In this document: positions 25,293 through 33,986 of the stretch, piece after piece | How positions within the stretch are numbered: the first letter of the stretch is position 1 | Layout: every line of letters starts with the position of its first letter | From: Paraburkholderia polaris | GTDB lineage: Bacteria > Pseudomonadota > Gammaproteobacteria > Burkholderiales > Burkholderiaceae | Reading direction: 5' to 3' | Assembly (NCBI RefSeq): GCF_012927345.1 | Contig: NZ_JABBGJ010000021.1 | Location: 1 to 64,000, forward strand | DNA length: 64,000 bases | Made by a program: the position numbers and the translations under genes | Notes under the pieces: generated by a model | Seen by the model: the letters and a program-made list of their open reading frames with translations, nothing else | The model's database searches: none | Told to the model about the DNA's origin: nothing

Positions 25293-25925
25293 ATGGACAC
25301 CCATCTCACCAAATCCGCCGACCAATCCACCACCGACCTCGGCCGCCGCGTCCGCGCCGCCCGCCAGGCGCAGGATTTGACGCTCGAAACCGCGAGCCGC
25401 CTCTGCGGCGTCTCCCGCTCGACACTGTCCAAGGTCGAAAACGGCCTGATGTCGCCCACCTTCGACGTGCTGCAGAAAATCGTCCACGGCCTGAAGATCG
25501 AGATCGGCGAGCTTTTTGGCTCGACACCCAGAGTCAGCGCCAGCGGCCGCCGCGCGTTGACCCGCAAAGACGAAGGCCAGCGCCACGCCTACCGCGGCTA
25601 TCAGATGGAGTTACTCGCCACGGATCTGGCGCACAAGGCGATGTTGCCGTTCCGCATCCGCATCTCGGCGCACACGTTGGACGCGTTCGATGACTGGGGC
25701 CGTCACGAAGGTGAAGAATTCCTGTACGTGATCAGCGGCAGCGTATGCCTGTATTCCGAGTTGTACGCGCCAACGCATCTGAACGCCGGCGACAGCCTTT
25801 ACTTCGACAGCCGCACCGGCCACGCCGCGGTTTCCACCAGCGAAGAAGACGCCGAAGTGTTGTGGATGGCGACCAGCGCCGACATCCCGCAGACATCGGC
25901 TACCGCAGAACCGACGAAAAAATAG
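25293..25925 (+). CDS. XRE family regulator with C-terminal cupin sensor
   Basis: 210 aa. An N-terminal helix-turn-helix of XRE type (about 15-72; LETASRLCGVSRSTLSKVENGLMSPTFDVLQKI) and a C-terminal cupin barrel (about 130-198; HEGEEFLYVISGSVCLYSE, LNAGDSLYFDSRTGHA). This architecture is typical of regulators of amine, amino-acid or aromatic degradation. The start at MDTHLTK gives the family layout. It is convergent with the YdiJ-like dehydrogenase gene, so that gene may or may not be its target. Confidence 0.9.
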   Translation: MDTHLTKSADQSTTDLGRRVRAARQAQDLTLETASRLCGVSRSTLSKVENGLMSPTFDVLQKIVHGLKIEIGELFGSTPRVSASGRRALTRKDEGQRHAYRGYQMELLATDLAHKAMLPFRIRISAHTLDAFDDWGRHEGEEFLYVISGSVCLYSELYAPTHLNAGDSLYFDSRTGHAAVSTSEEDAEVLWMATSADIPQTSATAEPTKK

Positions 25926-25962
25926 CTGAGGCGCCTGAATAAACCACATCCCAAAAGCATGG

Positions 25963-25990
25963 ACGGGTGTCCGACTTTTGAGGTGCAGTC
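25963..25990. repeat. Solo IS-end-like half-site
   Basis: GTGTCCGACTTTTGAGGTGCAGTCC resembles the right half of the inverted repeat at 9155-9206 and IS3-family termini. No transposase or second end is nearby. Confidence 0.3.
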
Positions 25991-26074
25991 CCGAACCGCG
26001 TCACAGCGCGTCTAAACGCCGAAAGCGAAAGCCGGTGCTGATGGCAACGCCAATGCGAGTGCCACCACCACGCC

Positions 26075-29000
26075 TTAACGACGCGCCGCCAACGCCCGCT
26101 GCGCCAGTTGCGCGATATGCATCGCGTGTTGCCCAGTCCCCTGCTCGATCTGCTCACGACAGCTGAAGCCGTTGGTCAGCACAATCGTTTCCGCGTTCGC
26201 AGCGGTAGCAGTACGCACAGCGGGAAACAGCTTGTCCTCACCGATCTTCTCCGAAAGCGCGTGATGCTCAACGTTAAAGCCGAACGATCCCGCCATCCCG
26301 CAGCATCCTGTATCGAGCAATTTCCATTTCACGCCAAGCTTGTTCAACAGCGCGGTATCGCCTTGCATACCGAACAGCGCCTTCTGATGACAATGCCCGT
26401 GCACGATCACGTCCGCCGCAAGCGTCGGCCACTCGAACGGCTGACGCGCGACGAAATCGGAGAACAGAAAAGTTTGCGCCGACAGCTGTTTCGCTAACGC
26501 ATGACCGGGAAGCTGCTTCAGCAATTCATCTTTGAACACCGACAAGCAACCGGGCTCGAGACCGACCAGTGGCACACCCGCAGCAATATCGTCCCCGAGG
26601 TCATCAAGAATCGTGGTCAGCAACTCACGCGCACGGTCGAGCAAACCGAAGTCGTACAGCGGACGTCCACAACACAAACGGTTCTTCGGCAGCACGACGT
26701 GCCAGCCCATTTGCGTCAGCACATCGGCAGCGGCCTGCGCGATCTCGGGCGTGAAGTGGTCGTTGAAGGTATCGACCCACAGAATGACCTTCTTCACCTC
26801 ACCACGAGCACGAGCACGGGCGTCACCCTCAGTCTTAAGCGAGCGCCGCGCAATCTGCCGGTAAGTCTGCGCGGCAAACTTCGGCAATTCCCGCGCTTGC
26901 GCCACCCCAGCAGCCCACTTCCCAACGGTAGCCAACCCGGGCGCCGACGTCATGAAATTCGTCAGCCGCGGAAACCTTGCCGCCCACGGCGCCCACTCTC
27001 CGATCCGCCCCATAAACAGCGCCTGGCGCGGCCGACGATTCGTCTCGTAGTAATGCGAAAGAAATTCCGCTTTGTACGACGCCATATCCGTATGCGTCGG
27101 GCAATCGGATTTGCAGCCCTTGCACGCGAGGCAGGTATCGAGCGCCTCTTTCACTTCGCGGCTTTGCCAGCCATCGGCGATCACGTCACCTTGCAGCATT
27201 TCCCAAAACAGATGCGCGCGGCCACGCGTCGAGTATTTCTCCTCACGTGTTGCGCGATAGCTCGGGCACATCGTGCCGCCCTCGAGCGAGCGGCACTTGC
27301 CCATGCCGATACATCGTTCGATCTCGCGCTGAAAGCCGTCACCCTCCTGGCTCGCGAACGTGAGCTTGGTTTGCAGGGTCACCGGCTTGTAGGCCGGACC
27401 CATGCGCAAATTTTCATCGGCGCGATACGCATGCACGACCTTGCCGGGATTCAATCGATTGGCCGGGTCCCAGATCGCCTTGAACTGCTCCATCGCCTGC
27501 ATCAGTTCAGGGCCGTACATGATCGGCAGGAACTCAGCTTTGGCCTGGCCGTCGCCGTGTTCGCCCGAGAGCGAACCACCGAATTCGACCACCAGTTCCG
27601 CCGCTTCGCGCAGAAACTTGCGCCACGTCGCGACGCCTTCGGCGCTGCGCAGATCGAAGGTAATGCGCGCGTGCACGCAGCCATCGCCGAAATGGCCGTA
27701 CAGACTCGTCTCGTAGCCGTAACGATCCACCAGCGCCTGAAACGCACGCAGATAATCGCCGAGACGCAGCGGGTCAACCGCCGCATCTTCCCAACCGACC
27801 ACCGGATCAGGCGTGCCCGCATCCACCGACAACGCCACCGCCGACGCCCCCGTCTCGCGGATCGACCACACCTTCGCCTGCAACGCTCGATCTTCAACGA
27901 GCATCGCCGACACATTCGGCCCTGCTTCGCCCGACGAAAAATACGCCGCAGCGATTTGCGCCTGGCGCACGGCATCGTCTTGCGCATCCGCGCCGAATTC
28001 GAGCACGACCCATGCATCACCCTCCGGCAGCAAGGCGATCTCGTCCTTCTTCAAACCGCGCGCCTGCAGGCCACGGATGATCGCGCGGTCGAGTCCCTCA
28101 ATCGCGATCGGCCCACAGCGCATGAAATGCGGCACGGCGTCCGCAGCGGTGTAGATATCGGTGAAGCCGACCACGACGATCACGCGTTTCGCCGGACTCT
28201 TCACGAGCCGCACTTTCGCCTGCAGGGTCACGGCGCACGTGCCCTCGGTGCCGACCAGCGCACGCGCGACGTTAAAGCCGTTTTCCGGCAGCAACTGATC
28301 GAGGTTGAAGCCCGACACGCGCCGCTTGATCTGCGGGAATTTCGCGCGGATCTGATCGGCGTAGGTGTCGCGCAGTCGCTTGAGCGCGGCGTAGATTTCG
28401 CCCTGACGGCCGCCGGCTGCGATGATGCGCTCGAGTTCGTCGTCCGAAGTAGGCCCGACCCAGAAACGCGCGCCATCGAAGGTCGCGATTTCCAGCGCCT
28501 CGACGTTCTCCACCGTCTTACCGGCCATCACCGAATGCGCGCCGCACGAGTTGTTGGCGATCATGCCGCCGAGCGTGCAGCGGCTGTGCGTCGCGGGATC
28601 GGGTGCGAACGTGAGGCCGTGTTCTTCGGCCGCATCGCGCAAGGTGTCGCAGACTACGCCCGGTTCGACGATCGCCATGCCCGCTACAGGATCGACCGAC
28701 ACGACGCGGTTCACATACTTGCTCGCGTCGGCCACCACCGCGACGTTCACGCATTGGCCGTTCTGCGAGGTGCCACCGCCGCGCGGGAGAAAGGGCACGC
28801 CATTGCGGCGGCAGGCGGCGAGCGTTTCGAGCAGGTCGTCGACATCCGACGGCAGCACCACGGCGAGCGGGACCTGCCGATAATTCGACGCATCCGCGGC
28901 ATACAGCGCTTTCGAGCCCTGATCGAAACGCACTTCGCCGCGCACGTTGCGACGCAAGTCGGCTTCGAGTGCCTGCAGCACGGCGGCAGTCCCTTGAAAG

Positions 29001-29110
29001 GGCTTAGCAACCCGCGGCGCTTTCAACGTGTCACGAACCACGTCGCTCAACGAAGCATTCACGCCCGCGCCCTGCTCTTCATCCAATGACGTTCCCACCG
29101 CGTCCCTCAC
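26075..29110 (-). CDS. ydiJ: FAD- and [4Fe-4S]-containing dehydrogenase, YdiJ-like (probable D-2-hydroxyglutarate dehydrogenase)
   Basis: About 1011 aa, matching E. coli YdiJ (1018 aa). The N-terminal VAO-type FAD domain contains PRGGGTSQNGQ and the FAD C-terminal lid reaches GEHGDGQAKAEFLP and NRLNPGK. Two ferredoxin-like clusters follow (CIGMGKC...CP and CLACKGCKSDCP), then a GlpC/CCG-type tail with LCCGRPLYDFG and TGCCGMAGSFGFNVEHH. YdiJ proteins oxidise D-2-hydroxyglutarate (and may act on D-lactate). It lies 40 bp downstream of an HglS-like gene whose product is D-2-hydroxyglutarate, which strongly suggests that role. The start is uncertain: GTG at 29110, 29095 or 29062 (MNASLSDVVRD). 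Confidence 0.88.
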   Translation of the reverse strand: MRDAVGTSLDEEQGAGVNASLSDVVRDTLKAPRVAKPFQGTAAVLQALEADLRRNVRGEVRFDQGSKALYAADASNYRQVPLAVVLPSDVDDLLETLAACRRNGVPFLPRGGGTSQNGQCVNVAVVADASKYVNRVVSVDPVAGMAIVEPGVVCDTLRDAAEEHGLTFAPDPATHSRCTLGGMIANNSCGAHSVMAGKTVENVEALEIATFDGARFWVGPTSDDELERIIAAGGRQGEIYAALKRLRDTYADQIRAKFPQIKRRVSGFNLDQLLPENGFNVARALVGTEGTCAVTLQAKVRLVKSPAKRVIVVVGFTDIYTAADAVPHFMRCGPIAIEGLDRAIIRGLQARGLKKDEIALLPEGDAWVVLEFGADAQDDAVRQAQIAAAYFSSGEAGPNVSAMLVEDRALQAKVWSIRETGASAVALSVDAGTPDPVVGWEDAAVDPLRLGDYLRAFQALVDRYGYETSLYGHFGDGCVHARITFDLRSAEGVATWRKFLREAAELVVEFGGSLSGEHGDGQAKAEFLPIMYGPELMQAMEQFKAIWDPANRLNPGKVVHAYRADENLRMGPAYKPVTLQTKLTFASQEGDGFQREIERCIGMGKCRSLEGGTMCPSYRATREEKYSTRGRAHLFWEMLQGDVIADGWQSREVKEALDTCLACKGCKSDCPTHTDMASYKAEFLSHYYETNRRPRQALFMGRIGEWAPWAARFPRLTNFMTSAPGLATVGKWAAGVAQARELPKFAAQTYRQIARRSLKTEGDARARARGEVKKVILWVDTFNDHFTPEIAQAAADVLTQMGWHVVLPKNRLCCGRPLYDFGLLDRARELLTTILDDLGDDIAAGVPLVGLEPGCLSVFKDELLKQLPGHALAKQLSAQTFLFSDFVARQPFEWPTLAADVIVHGHCHQKALFGMQGDTALLNKLGVKWKLLDTGCCGMAGSFGFNVEHHALSEKIGEDKLFPAVRTATAANAETIVLTNGFSCREQIEQGTGQHAMHIAQLAQRALAARR

Positions 29111-29150
29111 GTCTCGTATCCAACGCCCGCGCTATGGCCTGAACTACGCA

Positions 29151-30188
29151 TCACGCAGCCTGGCTCGCGGTCATCTTGAAGATGCCCTGTGCGTTGCCCG
29201 CGTCGAAACGCAGGTCCGTTTCCCAGCGGCGCGCGTCCTGATCGAAGGTCCGCTTGCGCGTGATGAACTCGTAGAACGAGCCCGGCACCTCGCGCGTCAC
29301 AATGCTGCCGTCAGCCGCACGGAACTCGCGCCGCACGATATCCGCGCGGTACGCGGTCTGAAACACGCGGCCCGAACGCGAACGCTCCACTTCCGGCTTC
29401 ATCGGACGACCCTTCGCCTTTTCGTCGTCGGAAAGCTTGAACACGTCCGCGACGCGATCGGTGGCGTGATTGAAGGCGTTGCCTTCGGTCGCGATCCATG
29501 CCATTTCCGCCGACTCCTTCAACAATACTTCGTAATCGGCTTCGCGTGGCGTCTCGTGCTGGCGCGCGAACGCGCCGACGACCACCGGCAGCAACGCATG
29601 AGCCGCCTCGAGCGGCAGCACGCCTTCGCGTTCGAGCTCCCACAACTGGCCGACGGCTTGCGGCGTCAACGGATCACGCGAGGCGCCGATCACGTTCGTC
29701 ACCGCCTGCTGGAATTCCGTCGAAAACCGCTCGGGATGCAATTCGCTGACGAAAAACTGCGCGATCTCATCGGGCGCGTCGTCATGCGCCCAGGCGCGGC
29801 CGGTCATGCCGAGACGGTCGAGCGGATAGCGGCCGTTGATGCTGAAGCCGAGCGGCCGCAGGATGCGCGCGAAGGCCGCTTCGCCCGGCGGCAGCGCGCC
29901 GCTCTCTGCCCAGCGTACCGTCCGCAATGCACCGTGATCGAAGTAGACGCTGCCGCCGGCGGCGATCGTCTCCTCGGTGTACTGGCGGCCATTTACCGAG
30001 CGCGCCAGCAGGTCTTCGAACAACGCCATGTTCATCGCCTGCGCCATTTCGGCGCGCGTGACGGTGCCGTCTTCCCATTCGTTGAGAATCTGCGGATGGT
30101 TCAGCGTGGCAAACAGCCTTGCGGTTTTCTCGGCGCCGAGCAGTTTCAGCAGCAGTTGTTCGACATTCGCATTCTTGATGTTTCGCAT
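29151..30188 (-). CDS. hglS: DUF1338 protein, HglS-like 2-oxoadipate dioxygenase/decarboxylase
   Basis: 345 aa. DUF1338/HglS enzymes are Fe(II) vicinal-oxygen-chelate proteins that convert 2-oxoadipate to D-2-hydroxyglutarate in lysine catabolism. The metal triad expected from P. putida HglS is visible: His85 in FDHGALR with substrate-binding Arg89 four residues on, His241 in AFNHATDRV, and Glu307 in GSFYEFITRK. It is about 100 residues shorter than E. coli YdcJ and P. putida HglS. It is first in a probable operon with the YdiJ-like dehydrogenase (40 bp gap) and divergent from a LysR regulator. Confidence 0.85.
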   Translation of the reverse strand: MRNIKNANVEQLLLKLLGAEKTARLFATLNHPQILNEWEDGTVTRAEMAQAMNMALFEDLLARSVNGRQYTEETIAAGGSVYFDHGALRTVRWAESGALPPGEAAFARILRPLGFSINGRYPLDRLGMTGRAWAHDDAPDEIAQFFVSELHPERFSTEFQQAVTNVIGASRDPLTPQAVGQLWELEREGVLPLEAAHALLPVVVGAFARQHETPREADYEVLLKESAEMAWIATEGNAFNHATDRVADVFKLSDDEKAKGRPMKPEVERSRSGRVFQTAYRADIVRREFRAADGSIVTREVPGSFYEFITRKRTFDQDARRWETDLRFDAGNAQGIFKMTASQAA

Positions 30189-30356
30189 ATCGGTTCCGGG
30201 GAAGGTGCGGCGAGCAAGCGTTCGTGTATTCGAAGATGGCCTGCCGGCGTGGCTTCAAGGCGCAAGCACGGCATCGTTGGATGCGAGATTATTCAAATTC
30301 GCAGCGCCGCCGTAAAGCGAGATAAAATCGCCACTTGATGCGTTTTTGGAATCAAT

Positions 30357-31289
30357 GTGCGAAAGTTCAAGATCCCCAACATGGGCGCGCTGCTCGCTTT
30401 CGAAGCCGCCGCGCGGCACGAGAGCTTCACGCACGCAGCACGCGAGCTCTTCCTCACCGAAAGCGCAGTGTCCCGGCAGATCAATACGCTGGAGAACAAT
30501 CTAGGCGTGCGGCTGTTCGTGCGCGTCAAACAGCGCGTGGTACTGACCAAGGCGGGCAAGGTCTATAGCGCGCAGGTGCGGCGCTCGCTGGAACAACTGG
30601 ACCGCGACACGCTGTCGATCATTGCGCATGGCAGCGGCGGCGGGTATCTGGAACTGGCGGTATTGCCGACTTTCGCATCGCAATGGCTGATTCCGCGGCT
30701 GGCGGCATTCAACGCGCAATATCCGGACGTGCGGGTCAATATGGGCGTGCGGACCGGCACCTTCCCGTTCGCCGATACGCATTTCGAAGCCGCGATTCAC
30801 TACGGCAAACCGACATGGCCGGGCACGTCGGCGGATTTTCTGTTCAGTGAGGAAGTCGTGCCGGTGTGCGCGGCGAGTCTGCTGACGCGGCCTGTTGAGA
30901 CAGCGGCCGATCTACTGGACTACCCCCTGCTGCATTCCACCACCCGGCCGGACGGCTGGGCGTCGTGGTTCGCCAGTCTCGGTGTTGACGATAACCGGAC
31001 GATGCAAGGAGTCCGCTACGAACTCCACACGATGCTGATCAGCGCCGCTGCGGCCGGTCTCGGCATCGCGCTAGTGCCGCGTTTTTTCGTCGATGCACAG
31101 CTCGAACAGCTCGGACTCGTGATGCCACTCGACGCGCCCGCGGTCGCCGACTCGGCGTATTACCTCGTCTATCCGACCGAGTTGAGCCACGGCAAGCCAC
31201 TCACAAGCTTTCGCGAGTGGCTGTTGCGGGAAGCAGCCGCGTATAGTGCGGTGAATCCTGAGCTGGCCGGCAATCCCGATACCGATTGA
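30357..31289 (+). CDS. LysR family regulator (GcvA-like)
   Basis: 310 aa. Helix-turn-helix at about 10-65 (FEAAARHESFTHAARELFLTESAVSRQINTLENNLG) and a GcvA-type effector domain with LPTFASQWLIPRLAAFNAQYPD and GLGIALVPRFF. It starts with GTG at 30357. It is divergent from hglS-ydiJ with a 168 bp shared promoter region, so it is the likely regulator of that lysine-degradation operon. On the other side it converges with hppD. Confidence 0.92.
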   Translation: MRKFKIPNMGALLAFEAAARHESFTHAARELFLTESAVSRQINTLENNLGVRLFVRVKQRVVLTKAGKVYSAQVRRSLEQLDRDTLSIIAHGSGGGYLELAVLPTFASQWLIPRLAAFNAQYPDVRVNMGVRTGTFPFADTHFEAAIHYGKPTWPGTSADFLFSEEVVPVCAASLLTRPVETAADLLDYPLLHSTTRPDGWASWFASLGVDDNRTMQGVRYELHTMLISAAAAGLGIALVPRFFVDAQLEQLGLVMPLDAPAVADSAYYLVYPTELSHGKPLTSFREWLLREAAAYSAVNPELAGNPDTD

Positions 31290-31317
31290 TTCAGCGCTAA
31301 GCGCTAATCGGTGAGCG

Positions 31318-32451
31318 CTAGGCGCCCGCTTGCTCGCGTGCCTGCGCCAACGCACTTAGATTGCCTTCGCCAAAACCGTGGTGCCCTTGGCGCTGCACGA
31401 TCTCAAAGAAGATCTCGCCCGCGCCGCGTCGCACAAAGGTCTGAAAGAACAGCGACGGCACGCCGTCGGCGCCGATCTCGCCATCCACCAGAACATGCGT
31501 GCGCTTGAGCCGCTCAACATCGAGCCCATGCCCCGGCAGACGCGCGTCGAGTTGGTCGTAATAACGCGGCGGCGGCTCGACGAATTCGACGCCGTTCGCC
31601 AGTAGCTGCTCGACGCACGCAAAGATATCGTCGGTAGCCAGCGCGATGTGTTGCACGCCTTGGCCCGGATGATCCGGCAGATACTCATGCATCAGATTCG
31701 TGCGGCGCGTGCCTTCTTCATACAAAGGCACGCGGATCGCGCCGCAAGGCGACACCATGACGCGCGATTCCGCCGAGACATGCCAGTTCGCATGGAGCTC
31801 GTGAATCTCACGGAAGTTGAGCAGGTCGCGATAAAAATCGAGCCACTCCTGCATCCGACCCTCACCAACCGTTTGCGTCAGATGATCGACCGCGACGAGG
31901 CCGGTGCCAGCATGATTCAGATCGGCCTGCGCGGTATCGATCTCGATCGGACGGAAATCGATGTCGAAGATCGAGATGTCGCCAAGGCCGCCGCGCTGGC
32001 CACCTCGCCCGCGCCAACGGTCGACGAAATAGATATGCGAATCGCCAATGCCCTGGATCGCCGGAATCAGCAGTTCGCCCGCGCCGAGGCGTTCGCCTTC
32101 GAACGCCCATGCGCCGAGTTCGATCGCGCGGTCGAAGGCGCGCTGCGCGTTGGCCACGCGAATGCCGATGGCGCAGATACCCGCGCCGTACTCCTCGGCG
32201 TAGCGCTCGGCAAACGAATCCGGCTCGGCGTTGATCAGGAAATGCATCTCGCCCTGGCGATACAGCGTGACGTCCTTGCTGATATGGCGCGCAATCGCCT
32301 TGAAGCCGAGTTTCGTGAAGGTCTCGCCGAGCGCCTTCGGCTCGCGCGAGGCGAACTCCACGAATTCGAGGCCGGCGGTGCCGAGCGGATTGTGCTCAGG
32401 CGCCGACACGGCGCGCAGCGCGGCGTCTGGAGTGGGCAAGTCGCTGGGCAT
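31318..32451 (-). CDS. hppD: 4-hydroxyphenylpyruvate dioxygenase
   Basis: 377 aa, two VOC domains. The Fe(II) triad is His190 (VAVDHLTQTV), His268 (VQHIALATDDI) and Glu350 (EIFFEIVQRQG), exactly the HPPD arrangement; the C-terminal gate helix GFGEGN follows. The enzyme converts 4-hydroxyphenylpyruvate to homogentisate in tyrosine degradation. The start was set at the ATG at 32451, preceded by AAGGAGA; 59 upstream codons are open but not protein-like. It is monocistronic here; a tandem repeat lies about 270 bp upstream. Confidence 0.93.
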   Translation of the reverse strand: MPSDLPTPDAALRAVSAPEHNPLGTAGLEFVEFASREPKALGETFTKLGFKAIARHISKDVTLYRQGEMHFLINAEPDSFAERYAEEYGAGICAIGIRVANAQRAFDRAIELGAWAFEGERLGAGELLIPAIQGIGDSHIYFVDRWRGRGGQRGGLGDISIFDIDFRPIEIDTAQADLNHAGTGLVAVDHLTQTVGEGRMQEWLDFYRDLLNFREIHELHANWHVSAESRVMVSPCGAIRVPLYEEGTRRTNLMHEYLPDHPGQGVQHIALATDDIFACVEQLLANGVEFVEPPPRYYDQLDARLPGHGLDVERLKRTHVLVDGEIGADGVPSLFFQTFVRRGAGEIFFEIVQRQGHHGFGEGNLSALAQAREQAGA

Positions 32452-32720
32452 GGCAATCTCCTTGTACAGTCTTTCGTACGCTGTTGCGCGTGTTCGTGAT
32501 GTTTCTGCTGTCTGGTGCAAGCCGTCATCCACCTGCAGTGTGACACCGGAGACGTGGTGTGCCGCAACAACGCGACTGGCAACGGCTTTCGCACCGTGTT
32601 TGTACACCGGGTACCAGGGCGTTCGCAACCTTCATTTTGTACTGGATGGTTCACGCGCGGTGAATCGGACGTGGCGTGCGCCTTCTGTGCCTTCTGCCTT
32701 CTGCTCCGCATCTACCGCAT

Positions 32721-32828
32721 CTGCTGAATCTGCTGAATCTGCTGAATCTGCTGAATCTGCTGAATCTGCTGAATCTGCTGAATCTGCTGAATCTGCTGAA
32801 TCTGCTGAATCTGCTGAATCTGCTGAAT
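32721..32828. repeat. Tandem repeat, 12 x 9 bp (CTGCTGAAT)
   Basis: Twelve perfect head-to-tail copies of CTGCTGAAT, with flanking degenerate copies on both sides. It lies in the 429 bp between the 3' end of pcaQ and the 5' side of hppD. Read on the minus strand it would encode a run of Asp-Ser-Ala, but no supported gene contains it. Perfect 9-bp units predict length variation by slippage. Confidence 0.97.
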
Positions 32829-32880
32829 CTACTGCGTCTCTCGCGGCTCCAGCACAGCTGCAGCGCTGCTGCAGCATGCG

Positions 32881-33879
32881 TCAGACCTTCGGCATGCCGC
32901 CGCGGCCGCGTTTGGGCGCGCGCTTCGCCGCAGGCTTGCCGGTGGCAGCGGCCATGCGCTGCTGCGCGACCTCGCGCACGGCATCGATAAACGCCCGCCC
33001 CACCGGCGACGGCTGCGTGTCCGAGCGCCGGATCAGCCCCACGGGCTCGCCGGTGCCCGCGAACGGCAAGTGCAAACGCACCAGCATCCCGTGCGCCAGT
33101 TCATATTCGACTGCGCTCAACGGCACGAACCACACGGCGTCGTTCTCGAGCGTCAACGCACGCCCCGTCGACACTGACAGCACTTCGACAAACCCTGACA
33201 ACGGCGGCACGCCCCACGCGCTCAGCAGGCTTTCAGCAGATTGCCGGATCAGTGTGCCGAACGGCGGCAGCACCACCGGAAAATTCTCCAGCGACGTGGC
33301 CGGCAAGCCGGCCCCCAGCGCCAACGGATGCCCGGCGCGCACCACCGCAATCAACGGCTCGCTGAAAAGCTGCTCGAAACTGAGTCCGACCATCCTTTCC
33401 GGATCCGCCAGACGCCCGATCGCGAATTCGATCGTGCCGGCCTTCAGGCGTTCTAGCAATTCGGGGTTGGCGCCGGTGGCAAGGCGCACGATCACACGCG
33501 GCCAAAGCGCGGCGAACAGCTTCAGCACCGGCGGCACCAGCGCAGCCGCGACGGTCGGCAGAATGCCGATTTCCAGCGTGGCCGCGGCCGCGCCTTCCGC
33601 GCGCGCCAGCAAATCGACGCCCTGTCGCAACGCACTGACACAGGCGCTCGCATGCGGCATGAAAAGCTGCCCCTCGCGGGTCGGCACGGCGCCGTGGCGG
33701 CCGCGCTCGAACAGCTTCACGCCGAGAATCGCTTCCAGTTCAGCAACCGTCTTGGAGACCGCGGGCTGCGTAATGGACAGGCTTTCGGCGGCCCGCTGCA
33801 CGCCGCCGAACTGGGCGACGGCCAGAAAGCACTGGAGATGACGGAATTTGACGCGGCTGTCCGCGAGGCTGCGTTGCAT
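32881..33879 (-). CDS. pcaQ: LysR family regulator PcaQ
   Basis: 332 aa. N-terminal helix-turn-helix (RHLQCFLAVAQFGGVQRAAESLSITQPAVSKTVAELE) in the PcaQ/GbpR style, effector domain to about 310, and a basic Lys/Arg/Gly-rich tail. PcaQ activates protocatechuate ring-cleavage genes in response to beta-ketoadipate-pathway intermediates. It is divergent from pcaHG with a 107 bp intergenic region carrying GGTTAT/ATAACC half-sites, which fits the classical arrangement. Confidence 0.92.
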   Translation of the reverse strand: MQRSLADSRVKFRHLQCFLAVAQFGGVQRAAESLSITQPAVSKTVAELEAILGVKLFERGRHGAVPTREGQLFMPHASACVSALRQGVDLLARAEGAAAATLEIGILPTVAAALVPPVLKLFAALWPRVIVRLATGANPELLERLKAGTIEFAIGRLADPERMVGLSFEQLFSEPLIAVVRAGHPLALGAGLPATSLENFPVVLPPFGTLIRQSAESLLSAWGVPPLSGFVEVLSVSTGRALTLENDAVWFVPLSAVEYELAHGMLVRLHLPFAGTGEPVGLIRRSDTQPSPVGRAFIDAVREVAQQRMAAATGKPAAKRAPKRGRGGMPKV

Positions 33880-33886
33880 AACGGCA

Positions 33887-33934
33887 GGTTATACGAAATG
33901 GACGAAAACGTCATTTTGCATAACCTCTCAGGTT
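33887..33934. promoter_or_regulatory. Probable PcaQ binding region
   Basis: GGTTATACGAAATG (33887-33900) and CATTTTGCATAACC (33912-33925) form an imperfect inverted repeat. It is followed by AACCT-CTC-AGGTT (33922-33934). ATAACC/GGTTAT half-sites are those described for PcaQ. The position between the divergent pcaQ and pcaH starts supports the assignment. Confidence 0.6.
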
Positions 33935-33986
33935 GGATAAAGTCCCTTCATACGCTGTATCCCACAATTCCTCGAAGGAGACACTG

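Noticed and set aside
26501..29089. 862-codon open frame on the plus strand antisense to the YdiJ-like gene
   Set aside because: High-GC mirror frame of a strongly conserved dehydrogenase; its product is His/Arg-rich with no recognisable domain.
32721..32828. Possible CRISPR array
   Set aside because: Contiguous 9-bp units with no spacers and no cas genes: a simple tandem repeat.
32632..32877. 81-codon minus-strand frame encoding an Asp-Ser-Ala repeat
   Set aside because: Consists mainly of the tandem repeat; no start context or flanking protein-like sequence.
32231..33841. 536-codon plus-strand frame spanning the tandem repeat
   Set aside because: Antisense to hppD and pcaQ; the Ser-Ala-Glu run is just the 9-bp repeat in frame, and both ends are mirror frames.
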